From: Climacium dendroides
Taxonomy: Eukaryota > Streptophyta > Bryopsida > Hypnales > Climaciaceae
Direction: 5' to 3'
DNA length: 64,000 nt
Assembly: GCA_950106755.1 (NCBI GenBank)
Contig: OX467083.1
Location: 43,166,555 to 43,230,554, forward strand
The notes beneath the pieces were generated by a model. It did not search any database. It had not been told where the DNA came from and was given only the letters and a program-made list of their open reading frames with translations. This document shows, piece by piece, positions 11,695 through 23,689 of the stretch; position 1 is the stretch's first letter, and the number at the start of each line of letters is the position of its first letter. A program made the position numbers and the translations under genes.

Positions 11695-13414
11695 TCATGC
11701 CGTCATCTTCCGGTTATCATGAGAAACACTTCTATTGTCCTCCAAGTTCAGTGCAGACAGTAGTCGTGGCCATGTCTCAGGAATACCACCAGCCACATCA
11801 AAGTCGAGCAGCAAGCCTTGCCTACGATAGAAATCTTCAACAGGTTGACTCTGCAAATTACAAAAAGCATGTCAGCAATGTCATACTCTATGCATACTTA
11901 GACTACACAGAGAAAGCCACCAGTATTATCGTACAAGACACCTAGAACTAAATAAGAACAACTCACGACAGGGTAAGCAGGCTTCCGTGGAGAAACCCAA
12001 AGATCAGCACCATCAACAGGTACATGCATGAAGTTCGATAGGTACCTCAGAATAATAAACACGTAGCCTAGCTCGAACAATTTCCTCAGTATCGTCAGCT
12101 CGGATCGTCATCTTCGATGCACATGATGGGGGAGGCAAGAGGGGTGGCATGACGATACGAGGCACACTGTCAGAGCCATCGACGTCAATGGATGCAAGGT
12201 TAAAGTTGCCCCCGCATTGACTGCAAATTCGCCTTCCCAGACACTTGGTCACCAATACGTCCTCACGTAATTTCAAGTTCACCACCAGGTCAATGTTGGC
12301 CACTTCATCCAAGGTCTCCTGTACAAATCAACCCGATCAATTAAGCGTGTAACCAATGGACATGGACAGAAGTATATCCCCACAAAATCTGACCTAATTC
12401 CATACGGCAAGAATAACACCCATTCTGAATAATATAATATAATATAAAATAGTATAAAATAAAAACCAGATATTCAATGTGAGAATCGTCAGAATGCATG
12501 CCATTCTCAACAAGCTTTCATCACTCTCCTGAGTAATAACAGAGGAGGTAACCAGACTTGAACTCACCGCCTGGTTCACTGTCCGAGGGAACCCGTCCAA
12601 AATGAAGCCCGATTCACCTCGAGAGACTCCACTTTCGAGGCGCTTGGTTAGAAGGTTGAAGATAATTTCGTCAGGGAGCAACTGACCCGATCCCATTATT
12701 TTTTTCAACTGCAAGAACCACGAAACGGAGGTCAGAAGGATACGCAGATCATACGCAAACATGCCAAGCCGATTTCAAACAGAGGCAGTCACCTGATCGG
12801 TCATTACTACTAATTTTAAAGCTATCCCAATATCATCATCAAACCGTTCCGAAGAGACCACACATTCAACCACCAAACTTACACCATACGCCTCAAAAGT
12901 AGAGAACAGAGGTTGCTGAATTCCATTCCTATGCCCCAGTTCAAGTGCATGAAACAGGCACTACTCGAAACCTGTGCCAAAATTCAAAACAATACCCAGC
13001 AACATCGTACCGACATTATCTCACACCGACACCGATCTCTACTGCATGACGGGGAGTAAGGGCCCCAAACCAGACCTGCTCTGCCATCGAGGTTTTCTGC
13101 AAGATTTCATGCCGAACCAAATCGCCCATGGCAATATGCGGCACCTCCAACAACTTGGCCAGCCGACTAGCATAGGTCCCTTTCCCCACCCCAGGGCACC
13201 CCAGAAAAACCCACTGCACCCCGCGATCCTTCTCCTGCGAGTGCATCGCCTCCAGCGGCCGATTCGGCTCACGCCAAGTCTCCTCCTCCATGGAAACTCG
13301 CGCCGCGTATCCCATGGGACGCGCCCAGAACATCCGCACGCCGGGTGTACTCAACGTCGACGACACGGCTCTCCGCAGGCGGCTCACCGCCGCCGCCATC
13401 TCTAACACCGCCAA
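11695..13414 (-). CDS. ADK: Adenylate kinase, organellar (mitochondrial or plastid) type
   Basis: Catalyses ATP + AMP = 2 ADP. Four exons join in phase: 13414-13076, 12708-12568, 12318-12046 and 11850-11695, giving 302 residues. After an Arg/Ser-rich N-terminal extension of about 65 residues (a likely targeting peptide) come the P-loop GCPGVGKGT (72-80), the AMP-binding region, GFILDGFPRT (147-156) and the lid (CLGRRICSQCGGNF, 186-199). The conserved RADDTEE and the C-terminal GGIPETWPRLLSAL follow. Order and spacing match the Arabidopsis At2g37250-like class rather than the short cytosolic class. The first ATG (13414) is used; a second Met five codons on is also possible. Introns are short with standard borders. 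Stop is TGA at 11695-11697. The 3' UTR extends toward about 11300. Identity is very secure; the organelle is inferred only from the N-terminus. Confidence 0.95.
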
Positions 13415-13695
13415 AATACGAATACTCCCACCCCTCCTACAAATCTACTCACACGCTCTCCAGCCGAAACTGGAACTGGGTTTAAAAAAAATTAAAAATT
13501 AGAAAGCAAATGATCGCAACCCTAAGAGCACAAGAGCCAGAGACGCGGGTGGCAATGAAATGTGTGGAGATTCCACGGTTGGAGAGAATGAAGAGCAATG
13601 CGAATGAATGCGAAGCTACAATCCTAAGTTAGGGTTTGGTTTGGGAGAGAGAGAGTAAAGGGAAGGAAGGACGGAAGCGTGCCGGGAACGAGTTG
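13415..13695. promoter_or_regulatory. ADK promoter, possibly bidirectional
   Basis: The 280 bp between the ADK start (-) and a transit-peptide-like ATG (+ at 13696) contain TTAGGGTTTGG, a telobox-like motif, next to a GAGAGAGAGAG tract near 13648. Both are common just upstream of plant housekeeping genes. Confidence 0.5.
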
Positions 13696-13856
13696 ATGGC
13701 GATGGCCATCAGTGTATGGCGAAGTGAGGCGCAAGCTTTTGCTGCAACTGGGGTACAGAAGCAGCCGCTGAAGCAGCAGCCCGCGGCTTGGGGCAGGCTG
13801 GCTTCGCCAGGGCCGTCCAACTCGACAGCTGGCAGATGCGGAGTGGCGGCGAGTGG
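13696..13856 (+). CDS. Possible first exon of a plastid-targeted protein, remainder not found
   Basis: From ATG 13696 the frame reads MAMAISVWRSEAQAF and continues 53 codons, rich in Ala, Ser, Gln and Gly, to a good donor (GTGG then GTGAGG) at 13856/13857. Composition resembles a chloroplast transit peptide, and the sequence is GC-rich, unlike the AT-rich DNA beyond 14040. I find no matching downstream exon before repeat DNA starts. It is therefore either a gene with a distant second exon, a gene truncated by repeat insertion, or chance. A competing minus-strand frame of similar length crosses the same bases. Confidence 0.28.
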
Positions 13857-14049
13857 GTGAGGTGTTCACACTGGTGGGGAACTGGGCTTTTCGGGGGGGG
13901 GAGTCGGGGACTTCGAACTCGCCGCCAGCCGCCAGCCTACGGCGGGTCCACGTGGCTGGTGTCATCGATGCGGCGTACAAACGTGCACTCCGTCCTTTGC
14001 CTTACCCTAGAGAGAGAGGAGACTCCCATCTATTTTTAAAAGTGGGCAT

Positions 14050-15407
14050 AAAATAAAAATAAAAGTTTGCTCATCTTGTGTCCTACAAAGCACTCAAATT
14101 TTTTTTTAGTTTTTTTACATGGAATAGGGGTAAGGTAGAAACACCTAAAATCATTACTTTAAGCAATTCAACATAGTTGGAGCCATATTTTTCTAAAAAT
14201 AATATTTTTTGTAGTATATGCAAGTAAGAATCATGAATATTAAAAAAAAAAAATTCAGACATTGTATGTAATTTCTATGATTTTTTAAAGTGTTGGTTGT
14301 CTAGACCACTGAAATTGTCCCATAGGTGCCTCCAAAATTGAACCCTACAAAAATCAACTGTCAGGAAATCACAGTCAAATATGAGTTCTTCGAATGTGTT
14401 GGCCAATCAATGTTAAGCATGTGGAGGACACATTCACCAAGTCTAGGGACATAATTGGGTGAGTGTAGGAACAAAGAATAGGAATAGGTGCGGTTTTGGG
14501 TGTTTCTACTTTATTAAAAGGGACCAAAAAATTGAAGGGAACTTATTGTGAAAAACTGTAGATGTTTGAAACATGATGTATAGCCCTTGAACACTTCAGT
14601 AACTACTGATGTACCAAAAAGGGAGATATTTATATTGTGTGTAATGTCAATTAATTAGTCTGGGTCTCCTTTAAATCCTTATTCAATTGGTAGTTTTATT
14701 TGGTGGTAAAGTTGAAGCATGAATTGTCAACCACATCCACTAAAGGCTTGTTTATACCCAAAACTTGGGCTCCAACCCATGAACGCATTGTCAAATGGTA
14801 CCTCGTTCAAGAGATGAGACCATTGTAAGCGGGGGTACCATGCTTGAAACAAGAGACTTATCAATAGGTAAACTGAAAGAGTTGAGGCATGGCCTATGGT
14901 GCACTTGGGTTGCATTTTTTAAGTAAAGTTATTGATAGAAGCCTTTTCTAGATTTATCCCATAGTCATCAAACTTCTTGTAGTCAACATTGCTCTACATG
15001 TATGTGTGTTGTTCTGTTGATTTAGCTCAAATTCAAGCAATTTTTTAATAATTTTGGGCCTATTTAGGACAAAAATGGCCTAGAAACAAGGAGATATCAA
15101 TGAAAAATGATTGGTTGAAGAAAGTTTCCTTGAATATCTTCCTAGCCTTGGAGGTTAGATACTTTTTTAGACTAGTAATCCCCTTAGATCCTAAAAGTCA
15201 CTATCTACTTTGGCCCTGTAGGATTCTAATAAGGATTTTCATCCACTAAAAAATGATGGACTACAACCCAGGTTCTATTTGATGTAAATCCAAAAGCCAG
15301 GTACCATAGCTATCTTCCAATCAAAACATTCCATATCTTCGAAGTTTTTTCAAGTAAACATGCCCTAAGGTACCCACCCTCTTTCCAATCTCCCCCTCCC
15401 CTTTTGT
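14050..15407. other. AT-rich intergenic DNA
   Basis: No coding signal or clear repeat boundary seen. Confidence 0.6.
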
Positions 15408-15735
15408 TAAGGTAGGAGGTCTATAAATTGCCCATTTAAGAGTTGAAATTGAATTTTGGAGAGATGAAGCTTCTTGAAATATTTTTCAGTAAATTCTCCT
15501 TGAAAGACAAGTGTAATAGGTATCTAACCCAAATCATTTCATATTTTTGGAGCTTTGTGGAATTTGTTATGAAACTTTGAAGTTCAAATGGCATAGGGCT
15601 CCAAAATCACCCACCTCTTCAAATGCACACTATTTGTATATTGCTAAAGGCTACAAAAAAGCAACATGTACAAATAGTGTACATAGAAGGAAGTGGGTGG
15701 TTTTAGAGCTTGTGTGCTTTTAGAACCTCTTACTT
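15408..15735 (-). mobile_element. 330-bp hairpin MITE, copy B
   Basis: Inverted relative to copy A. It begins TTAAGGTAGGAGGTC and ends AGAACCTCTTACTTTA. The internal foldback lies toward the right end (CACCTCTTCAAATGCACAC ... GTGTACATAGAAGGAAGTG). The best copy for defining both ends. Confidence 0.87.
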
Positions 15736-15770
15736 TAGTTAGGTTGCCATGTTTCCAATAAGTTGTGGTT

Positions 15771-15830
15771 TAGATGACAACTCACATAGTTAGGTGACAA
15801 CTCACATGGTTAGATGACAACTCATGTAGC
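15771..15830. repeat. 20-bp tandem repeat, three copies
   Basis: TAGATGACAACTCACATAGT repeated three times with one to three differences, just outside MITE copy B. Confidence 0.8.
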
Positions 15831-16443
15831 ACAAATGTTGAAGAAGTGCACATCGAAAGCATACAATGATCACAAGATGAACATTGAAAGCCACAATTAT
15901 CACCTACATTGAAGCATGGGCGATTTTGTAATCAACCTATAGTTAGAAATACGATCACATATATGACAAGAATAGGTTGAATGGAATCTTTACCAAAAAA
16001 AATTCATGGTAATTTCTTTTGATGAAAAAAATATAAAAAATATGAAATCCTTCCAAAATCTATTTCTATCAACAGAAAAAACTTTCCCCTTGCCATACCC
16101 ATACAACAAATATGTTGAATTGTTTAAGTAATTGGAAAGGGGTCAACTATCTTACCTAATATACAAGGGTGTAGTAAGGTAGTATGCTCTAAAAGCAACC
16201 ATTTAAAGGATGGTCCACCTTTTTTTCATAGGTTTCCGTAGACAAAAATATTTTTAACTCATTTTTCAGAGAAAAAGATGTGGAATTGAACATAAGTGAT
16301 TTTGTATTTTTCTAAGTATTTTGAATTACTTATAAATTCAAAGACACATTTTTCTTAATGCATTCAATGACTAAATTGGTCCATTTAAGGATCACCTCAT
16401 CTCCATTTTTTAACTAATAATAGGGTGCTTTGAAGGAGACGAG

Positions 16444-16630
16444 CTTTGAGACATGTGTCATAACCTTATTAGTCCCAACCTTGAAAAAGATCAAAAAGCC
16501 ACATTCCAAGCTTCAGTTGGAAATTTGTTCTAGCCTTGGTTGGAAATACTACACCTTTAAAGGTTGGGCACTAGGTGTGGTTGGCAATTGGTGCCTCAAT
16601 CTTAATAAGGTTATGACACATGTCCCAAAG
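16444..16630. mobile_element. Short MITE, 187 bp, 29-bp terminal inverted repeats
   Basis: The left arm 16444-16472 (GACATGTGTCATAACCTTAT) is complementary to 16601-16630 with about three mismatches. A diverged left half recurs at 35190-35285. An ORF crossing it is not credible. Confidence 0.75.
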
Positions 16631-17104
16631 TAATGAGCAAGAAAGTAGTTCTTCAATGATTGAAATTAGAAGACTCTAGACATTGGCTACTAATGAAGTG
16701 TATTTTTTAGCTCCTAAAATTTACATTAATTTCAATCTTGGAAATAAGATTAATTTTTTTTTCCAATCCCCATATTTCCTACCTTCCTACATGGGGAAAA
16801 TTTCCACCACCTCATATTGCACACAATTTGCTCCCAAATTGCTTAAATGATCAACTACTAGTACGTTAACCTTACAATAGAGCAATTTACATGCACGATG
16901 CTAAACCTAGCCTTCAAAATAGGTCATGTAGAGTGAATTTCTTCCTCGTGAAAAATATAGGGATTTTTTTATTTTTCATAATTGCAAATTGGAATTCATG
17001 TTTGTAATCAAAGGCCCTAAATTAGCTAAAAAGAGGTGAAGAACATAGCACTATAAGAAACCAATATTTTCTTTTTTGATGTCTAAGCAAGCAATTTTTT
17101 TTGG

Positions 17105-17217
17105 ACATCTAATGTAATAATCCATGTTTTTATGCCAACAATGACGTCCAATGTAACATCTTATATTGTATTGAACGTCATTGTTGACATAAAAACATGG
17201 GTTGTTACATTGGATGT
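17105..17217. repeat. Hairpin with 48-bp arms
   Basis: 17105-17152 pairs with 17170-17217 (core CAACAATGACGT against ACGTCATTGTTG) with about five mismatches and a 17-base loop. Size and imperfect pairing are those of a plant miRNA precursor or a small foldback MITE. Expression cannot be judged. Confidence 0.7.
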
Positions 17218-17384
17218 TCAACAAAATCCGTCTACTTCAACACATGTTTCTAATAGTATAGATTTAACACAACACAAAATAGAAGGTTTTTATTTTGGAA
17301 TTACCTACGAGGTACAAAATTCACCCTGTAAGGCCTACTATGTTAGACAGATTTTGCATCTTGTGATTCGCATTTTAAAATATA

Positions 17385-18257
17385 GAGTGCCCTACAAGAA
17401 AACAAGATAACTCTAATTTCAACTTGAAAAAATATTTTTCAAAATTGGACCTTTTTGAAACTATATTTCGGAATTATCTTTCAAAACTGACCTTCTATAT
17501 TTATTGGTTTATGCAATCTTGATCAATGCACCAAAATTCAATCATAAAAAATAAAAAATATATTTTTAGTAAATTATATATATAATAATTGATTGAAAAA
17601 TATTGGTGATGAATTTTTAATTTTATTGTGTAAATATTTAAAGAAACATCAATGTGCACATATCTCACTTTTTAGGAAAAAAACACAAAACATAAAACTA
17701 AAGAAAATTTTTACACTATAGAAAATTCAATGTTAAGTGTCACTAATAAAAAAAATTGTACAATAAATTTTTCTAAATTATAATTAGATTTTTGGCAAAT
17801 CAATTGTACCATTATGTTCAAAGATACAAAAGTAGTCATCAAACAAGGATCAATAGTAAAATATATTTATAATTTAGAAATATATATTTAATAAAATTTG
17901 GGAAGGCAACATTTCAACATTGAATTATTTGCAATATAAAAAATTTCCTTGGTAACATGGTTTTTTACTAAAATGAGATGTGCACATTGATGTTTCTTTA
18001 AATATTTCCACAATAAAATTTGAAAAATTCATCGCCAATATTTTTCAATCAATTATTATGTAATACAATAAAACACATGCAAAATAATTTTTCAAAAATT
18101 AAAATTTTATTTTTTGAAATTAAAATTTGTTATGTTGATCAAAATTGTATAAACAATAAAATTGATAGATTAGTTTTGAAAGATAAATCTTGAAAAGGTC
18201 AAGATATTCTTACAAATTGAAATTAAAATTACCTTACTTTCCCCAGGACACTATACA
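17385..18257. mobile_element. Large foldback element, arms about 250-300 bp
   Basis: The left arm (about 17385-17690) and right arm (about 17955-18257) are diverged inverted copies. GAAACATCAATGTGCACAT at about 17643 faces ATGTGCACATTGATGTTTC at about 17980, and TAATTGATTGAAAAATATTG faces its complement. The centre (about 17700-17950) is unique AT-rich DNA. No transposase frame. Confidence 0.7.
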
Positions 18258-18527
18258 ATACACAAGTAAAGAAAAAATGGATAGAATCATTCACAAGTAT
18301 GTTCATCTATAATTTATCTATTAGTAATAACACTCGTCCAAATATAGATAAATCTGGTTTATTTTAAAAGGATTTTAGCATTTCCATTCATTTTTCAAAC
18401 ATTGCTTTAGGTGCTAAAGTAATTGGTGCCAAAATGAAGTAAGATTGTGGAAAAAAAATTTGAAGAAAAATTTGGCTACCATGTAGTGTCCCTAGAGGTA
18501 AAAGGCATCTTTATTCTAACCAATATA

Positions 18528-19080
18528 TTGACCTTCCAAATTTACATATAACTTTTGATTGGTATATAATTAAAATTTGAAATTATTATCATTGGGAGCA
18601 CATTCAAAAAAAACTCATCTTTGAATAGGTACAAGGAAACTTGAATTTAGACATTTGGAAATGAAAATAAACCATTTCAAAAGCTAGCTAAAAGATACAA
18701 ATTACAAACTAAGGTCTTAGTAAATCACAATTACCAAAGCACATTTCATTCTAAATTTCACACCAATTCTATTAAGGACACTTTTAGGTTAGCGTACCTG
18801 AATGAAAAGATCAATTATTGCACATGCATAGAAGGATGTTGAACTTTCTTCAAGTATGAATAATTGATAAAAATTTGCTTTGATAAGCATGATTTATCAA
18901 GACTTCTATAATTTATGTGTTTTAGCTAGCTTTTAGAATACTTTACTTTCATTGCCAAATGTCTAAGTTTAAAATTTTTCAGTACCTTCTCAAAGTACTT
19001 CAGGATGCACTTCCAATGATAGAAATTTCAAGTTCTAATTATATACTAGTCACAAGCTAGAAATAAATTTGGAAGGTCAA
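18528..19080. mobile_element. Foldback element, arms about 230 bp
   Basis: Begins TTGACCTTCCAAATTTA and ends in the complement TAAATTTGGAAGGTCAA. Shared inner blocks include AGACATTTGG, AAAAGCTAGCTAAAA and GTCTT.ATAAATCA. Almost the whole element is self-complementary, with a loop of roughly 100 bp. Confidence 0.75.
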
Positions 19081-19804
19081 CATACAAGTTAGTTGGACTA
19101 CATACCTTTAGAAAGGAGATGAATTCTCATTTACATGCATGCATGAGCAAGTCATGAGACTTGGGCAACAATTATTGTTACTTACCTTTCACTTTTACAT
19201 TAGATCTCCATTATTATAATTATCACTAATTAAATTGAACATATATACTATTATTAAACAAAATTTGATATTTTTAATCTTATTGGCAACTAAAAAGGGT
19301 TCCTAGTGTTTTTTAATATGCATGATTTGGATTGTATGAATAAGTTATAAATTTTCAAAGTCTTTGTGTCTAAATACTAATTAAACAAAACTAGGTTTTG
19401 ACAAGATTTCATGTTTTGATTGTGTATGTCTTGTATAACCAATATCTAGTTTTTTGTGATGATTTTTGTTCAAATGTAGGAATCACATTTTGGGTAGTGT
19501 TGACTACTATACATACATACAATACTCATCAATCAAGCTACTTTGTAGAAGTATTTTTCAACTTCAATTTGTTTAGCACAACTATGTAGTGTGATAATAT
19601 TGCATGCAATAGAATATTCTTCAAAAGACATTTTTATAGCCCCCTGTGAGGCATTTCACATGCTTACTATAACCTTGCTTGTGACTTATCCAAATTCTTA
19701 TTTATGAAGTTGGCTTCCCAAAAGCTAAATTTGTATTTACTAAATCATTTCTTAAATCTCTATTTCTATATAATTCATATTCTATGAGGTCTCTTTTAAC
19801 CCTA

Positions 19805-19925
19805 TAAGGACGCTTAAGCCAAAAAGTAGTCGATGGATGACTTTCAAGATCATTGTAGAAATGAAGAATGCACCTATTGGTTAAAAAATCAAATCATTTT
19901 GGCCCAAGTACCTTAGTGATAGGTC
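19805..19925 (+). repeat. Fragment of TTAA-ended repeat family
   Basis: TTTAACCCTATAAGGACGC followed by GTCGATGGATGAC resembles the complement of about 44110-44215 and the stretch at 20430-20530. Confidence 0.5.
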
Positions 19926-20230
19926 TCGTCCTTTCAAGGTTACCTCACAAGAATACTTCAAAGGGATAAATCTCCTATGCACATCCTTGTGAAGAAGAAC
20001 AATAATCAACAACTCTCAAAATTAATGAGACTTACAAAATTAATATCACCAATTTAAAATATAACAATAATAATAATTCACCTACAATAATTTCTATATT
20101 TTAAAAATAGTAGTGTGATTTTTGTATTATAGAATCACATGCACTAATAAAAAATAAGTACATTTATTTAAGACATTTATATTTGCGAACAACAAATAGT
20201 CTGCAAATTTTTTTTATTGAACATGACACC

Positions 20231-22151
20231 AATAGGGGGTTGTCACACCTTCTCCCCATCCTCGATCTTCAAAGAATAAGGACATAGCACTCTCTTTGCC
20301 TTGAATTGTGGAGGAGCTATTCTTTAAAGATTGAGAAGTTTTTTCCTTTTCCTCTGAAGGTAAAAAATGGGGGTGAAGATTGAAAAGTTGTTGAGAAGAT
20401 AATCCTCAGTGAAGGATGTTAAGGCTAAAAAGTATTTGATGGATTACTTTCATTGTTTTTTTTGTAGGAACAAAGAATAAGGCACCTATTGGTCCAATAA
20501 TTAGAGTAGTTTTGGTGACTATTGTGGTCACGGGGGCCGCGTCCAATAAGGGTTAACCCTTACACATTGATGAGGACGTTTGGCATTCAATGGATGATAA
20601 AGAATCCTTCTAGTAGAACAAAAGTGCAACTATTCAACTTCAGAATTTTGTTGTGAAAAGGGGAGGTTTTCTACAGTAGTTTGACTTTCAATGAGTGCTT
20701 TTGCAATTTTGTAAGTGAATGATTTACACGGTAACCAAAGGGATGATTTCCACAGTTATTAATCCGTCCTTTAACCCATAAACGACGTTGCAACCATTTT
20801 CTGGTTGATGAATGACAAAAAAAAATTATTGTGTACAGGACAAAAGTACAACTATTCATCCTCAAAATTTTGCATGAAAATGGGAGATTTTGTATAGTAG
20901 TTTGACTTTCAATGAGTGCTTTTGCATTCTTTTAAGCCAACAATTCATATGGTACCCAAACAAATGATTTTCACGATGACTGGCTCATCATTTAAGTATT
21001 AAGGGTTAACAAGTTGTATCCACCTTCTTCTTAGAGAAGGGACTTCTATTGGCTCTTCTTTTTTTCATTCCATAAGTACTTTATTGAAGTTTTTTTTTAA
21101 TCCATAAATGTCGTGGCAAATGTTTTTTGTCTGATGAATGACAAGGAATTCTCTTGTGTAGGCCATAAATGCAACTATTCATCCTTGGAATTAGGGGGTG
21201 GAAAAGGAAGATCTTCTACAGTAGTTTGACTCCCAATGAATATTTTTGTTTTTTTTAAACTAGATGATGTCACACGGTTCCAAAAGGGCTGATTTCCACG
21301 GTCACTAGCAGGGTGTTTAACTCAGAAGTGACGAGGGAGCCATTTCGTGGCTTTGGGATGAATCGTTCTTGATTTGTAGAGAGTTAAGAAGCAATTTTTC
21401 ATCCACTTCTTACTTGTTGACCTTCCATGTTGGGTTATGAAGAAAATCTAGTTGAGTTTGGAGTCATGCTATTGTTTGTCTTCACATAAATGAGAAGTTA
21501 CTAAAAAAACACAGACCACAAAGTATGCCATTTTAGTGTATTTTAGAAAGTTGTTGCTCCTTGATTTAAATCTGAAATTTCTCTACAGAAATGATATTGT
21601 TTGAATTTGAGCCCAACTAAAAAAATAAAGTTCATTCACTCTAGTTTCTACCCCAATTTGTATTTTGAAAAAATTCCTAATATTCCATTTTTTTTTATTG
21701 CAGTTTGAACTTGGGATGTATTTTCAATGTCAACTACATTCTAATTATAGAATGGCACAAAAATTGAATTTACACCATGCTGTTCATCACTATAATATGC
21801 ACACATGGTGAAATTTTCAGATTTTTTGAAACAATTTTTTATTCAATATGATTTTTCTTCATTATATCTTCAAAAATTCTCAAAAAAAAAATCAATTATT
21901 CACAAAAAAAAATCTAAAACTTTGGTGAAACAAAGAAGACATGTTGTTTCATCTCTGAAAAATAAATTTAAAAATTTTCATACAAAATCTTGTTGCAAAA
22001 TGGCAACAAACTAAGTGATGACAGTGAGGCTAGAAATCAGTGCTCATAGGTTCATCATTTAGGAGTTAAGGGTTAAACGTTAAACCTACAGTTTCTTCTA
22101 CCTCAGTCATTGAAGTTTCATTCTTGGAAAAGGTGTGACGGCAACCCTATT
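20231..22151. mobile_element. Composite repeat block bounded by short inverted repeats
   Basis: AGGGGGTTGTCACACCTTCT at 20234 faces the complement of AGGGTTGCCGTCACACC at about 22130-22148. Inside are three diverged units of about 250 bp (around 20553-20760, 20760-21009 and 21090-21340). They share TAGTTTGACTTTCAATGAGT or a close variant, ATGATTTCCACGG and TGATGAATGACAA. TTAA sites flank CCC/GGG ends at 20553 and 21006. No coding frame. Confidence 0.5.
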
Positions 22152-22446
22152 ATCATTCCTTTAAAAATAAAAATAAAAATCTCAAATGCATTAAAAGTGG
22201 CACTACGGGCTGCCAATGAATCCCACTTTTTTTTTTTTTTTAATGGATGGTCCGTCTTGTTATTAACTTACTTTTTAATTTAGTGGAGGAGTGATGGCCA
22301 CATCCCAGCCCGGCCAGGGAAAGGGGATGGGGCCATTGGGCATCATCATCCCATCAAATGAGTGCATTTGGTGCAATTGGCTGAAACATGACCCATGAAC
22401 ACAAAGGCAACCCAAACTCAAGTGAAGGAGCAAGCAGGTGGTCCAC

Positions 22447-22819
22447 TTAAGGTAGAACTACCCATTAGCATACAGATTTGCTATCTAGGTACTTTGGAGA
22501 AGCTATTTATGAGCTCTCATATTTTTCACAGATTGAATTGTTTGAGAGAACTCAATTGCAAAAAAAATAAAGACATTCTGACAAGAATTGAATTTTTTGT
22601 GATTTTTCAAAGTGAAATATAAAACTGTGAGTAGACCCTTGGTAAAGCATGACCAGACCATTGTTGAAGTGTGGGCTGATGTGTCCGCTCCCCAGTGCAT
22701 TGCCATCATCATCATGGATGAGTAAGATTGTGGTAATAAGATGGGCCAGTGACAGAAATGGGAGGAACCTGTAGGTGGGGGAATTGGGTAAATGGTGGTA
22801 ATGGGTAGTTCTACCTTAA
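22447..22819. mobile_element. MITE with 21-bp perfect terminal inverted repeats
   Basis: 22447-22467 starts TTAAGGTAGAACTACCC; 22799-22819 is its exact complement, ending GGGTAGTTCTACCTTAA. The 373-bp element has no convincing ORF. Its TTAAGGTA end is shared with the 330-bp family and with the foldbacks at 30719 and 60100. Confidence 0.85.
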
Positions 22820-22848
22820 CTTAACTGACTGCAGGGTCACCATGAGAT

Positions 22849-22960
22849 GGGCTCTTCCAATGGACTCAAAGGTAGGAGGTTCTAAAAGCGCACGGCCTCG
22901 AAAATCGCCCACCTCCTCAAATGTACACTACTTGTACATGTTGGGCTCTTCCAATGGACT
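22849..22960 (+). mobile_element. 330-bp MITE fragment (copy C) between 18-bp direct repeats
   Basis: About 75 bp of the left end (GGTAGGAGGTTCTAAAAGCG to TTGTACATGTT) is present. It lies between two identical copies of GGGCTCTTCCAATGGACT at 22849-22866 and 22943-22960. The rest of the element is missing. Confidence 0.8.
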
Positions 22961-23258
22961 TAGGGCCTCCTTACATGTATTGGTTATTGGGGGAATTGCA
23001 CAGCAAGTGCTACAGGGAAAAACAAGCATTGCACTTTCATGTGGACTTGGTGGGTGGAGAGGGAAACAATAAAAAAAATTCACACGTATTAGATTCACTA
23101 GTCTCCACCAATGATGTTGTCCATTGGTATTGGTGAAACTTCAGTTCCTTCTTTCCCGCTTGTCCAACCCGGCGAGACAATCGGTGGAGACGATTTTGTC
23201 TTCTTGCTTGAATTGGTTGTAAACTTGCCCACCGGGCGAGCGTGTAAAGAGGCCCTTG

Positions 23259-23589
23259 AGGTGGGAGGTTCTCAAAGCGCACAGCCTCCAAAATCGCCCA
23301 CCTCCTCAAATGTACACTATTTGTATATGTTGCTTTGCTGTAGCCTTTAGCAATGTACAAACAATGTGTACTTTAGGAGGTGGGTGATTTTAGAGCCCTG
23401 TGCCATTTCAACTTCAAAACTTCATGACTAATTCCACGATGCTCCAAAAAATATGGAATGACTTGGCCGTTAGATGCCAATTCCACTTGTCTTTCAATGA
23501 AAATCTATTGAAAAATATTTTAAGAAGCTTCACCTCCCCCAAATTTAGTTTTAGCTCTTCAGTGGGCGATTTATGGACCTCCTATCTTA
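23259..23589 (+). mobile_element. 330-bp hairpin MITE, copy D
   Basis: Complete copy starting GAGGTGGGAGGTTC and ending GGACCTCCTATCTTA. The internal hairpin pairs about 23284-23332 with 23350-23397, with short mismatches (CAAAATCGCCCACCTCCT against AGGAGGTGGGTGATTTTA). Confidence 0.87.
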
Positions 23590-23689
23590 AATGTATTGCA
23601 TCTTTTGGGGGCCATTCAAAAGGTCATCTATGCGGTAGTGAATTAGTGAAAAAAATTAACCCCTATAGGACAATTGTCCATTGAATGGA

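Noticed and set aside
17132..17410. 92-residue plus-strand frame
   Set aside because: Begins inside the 17105-17217 hairpin and runs into the foldback arm; no coding character.
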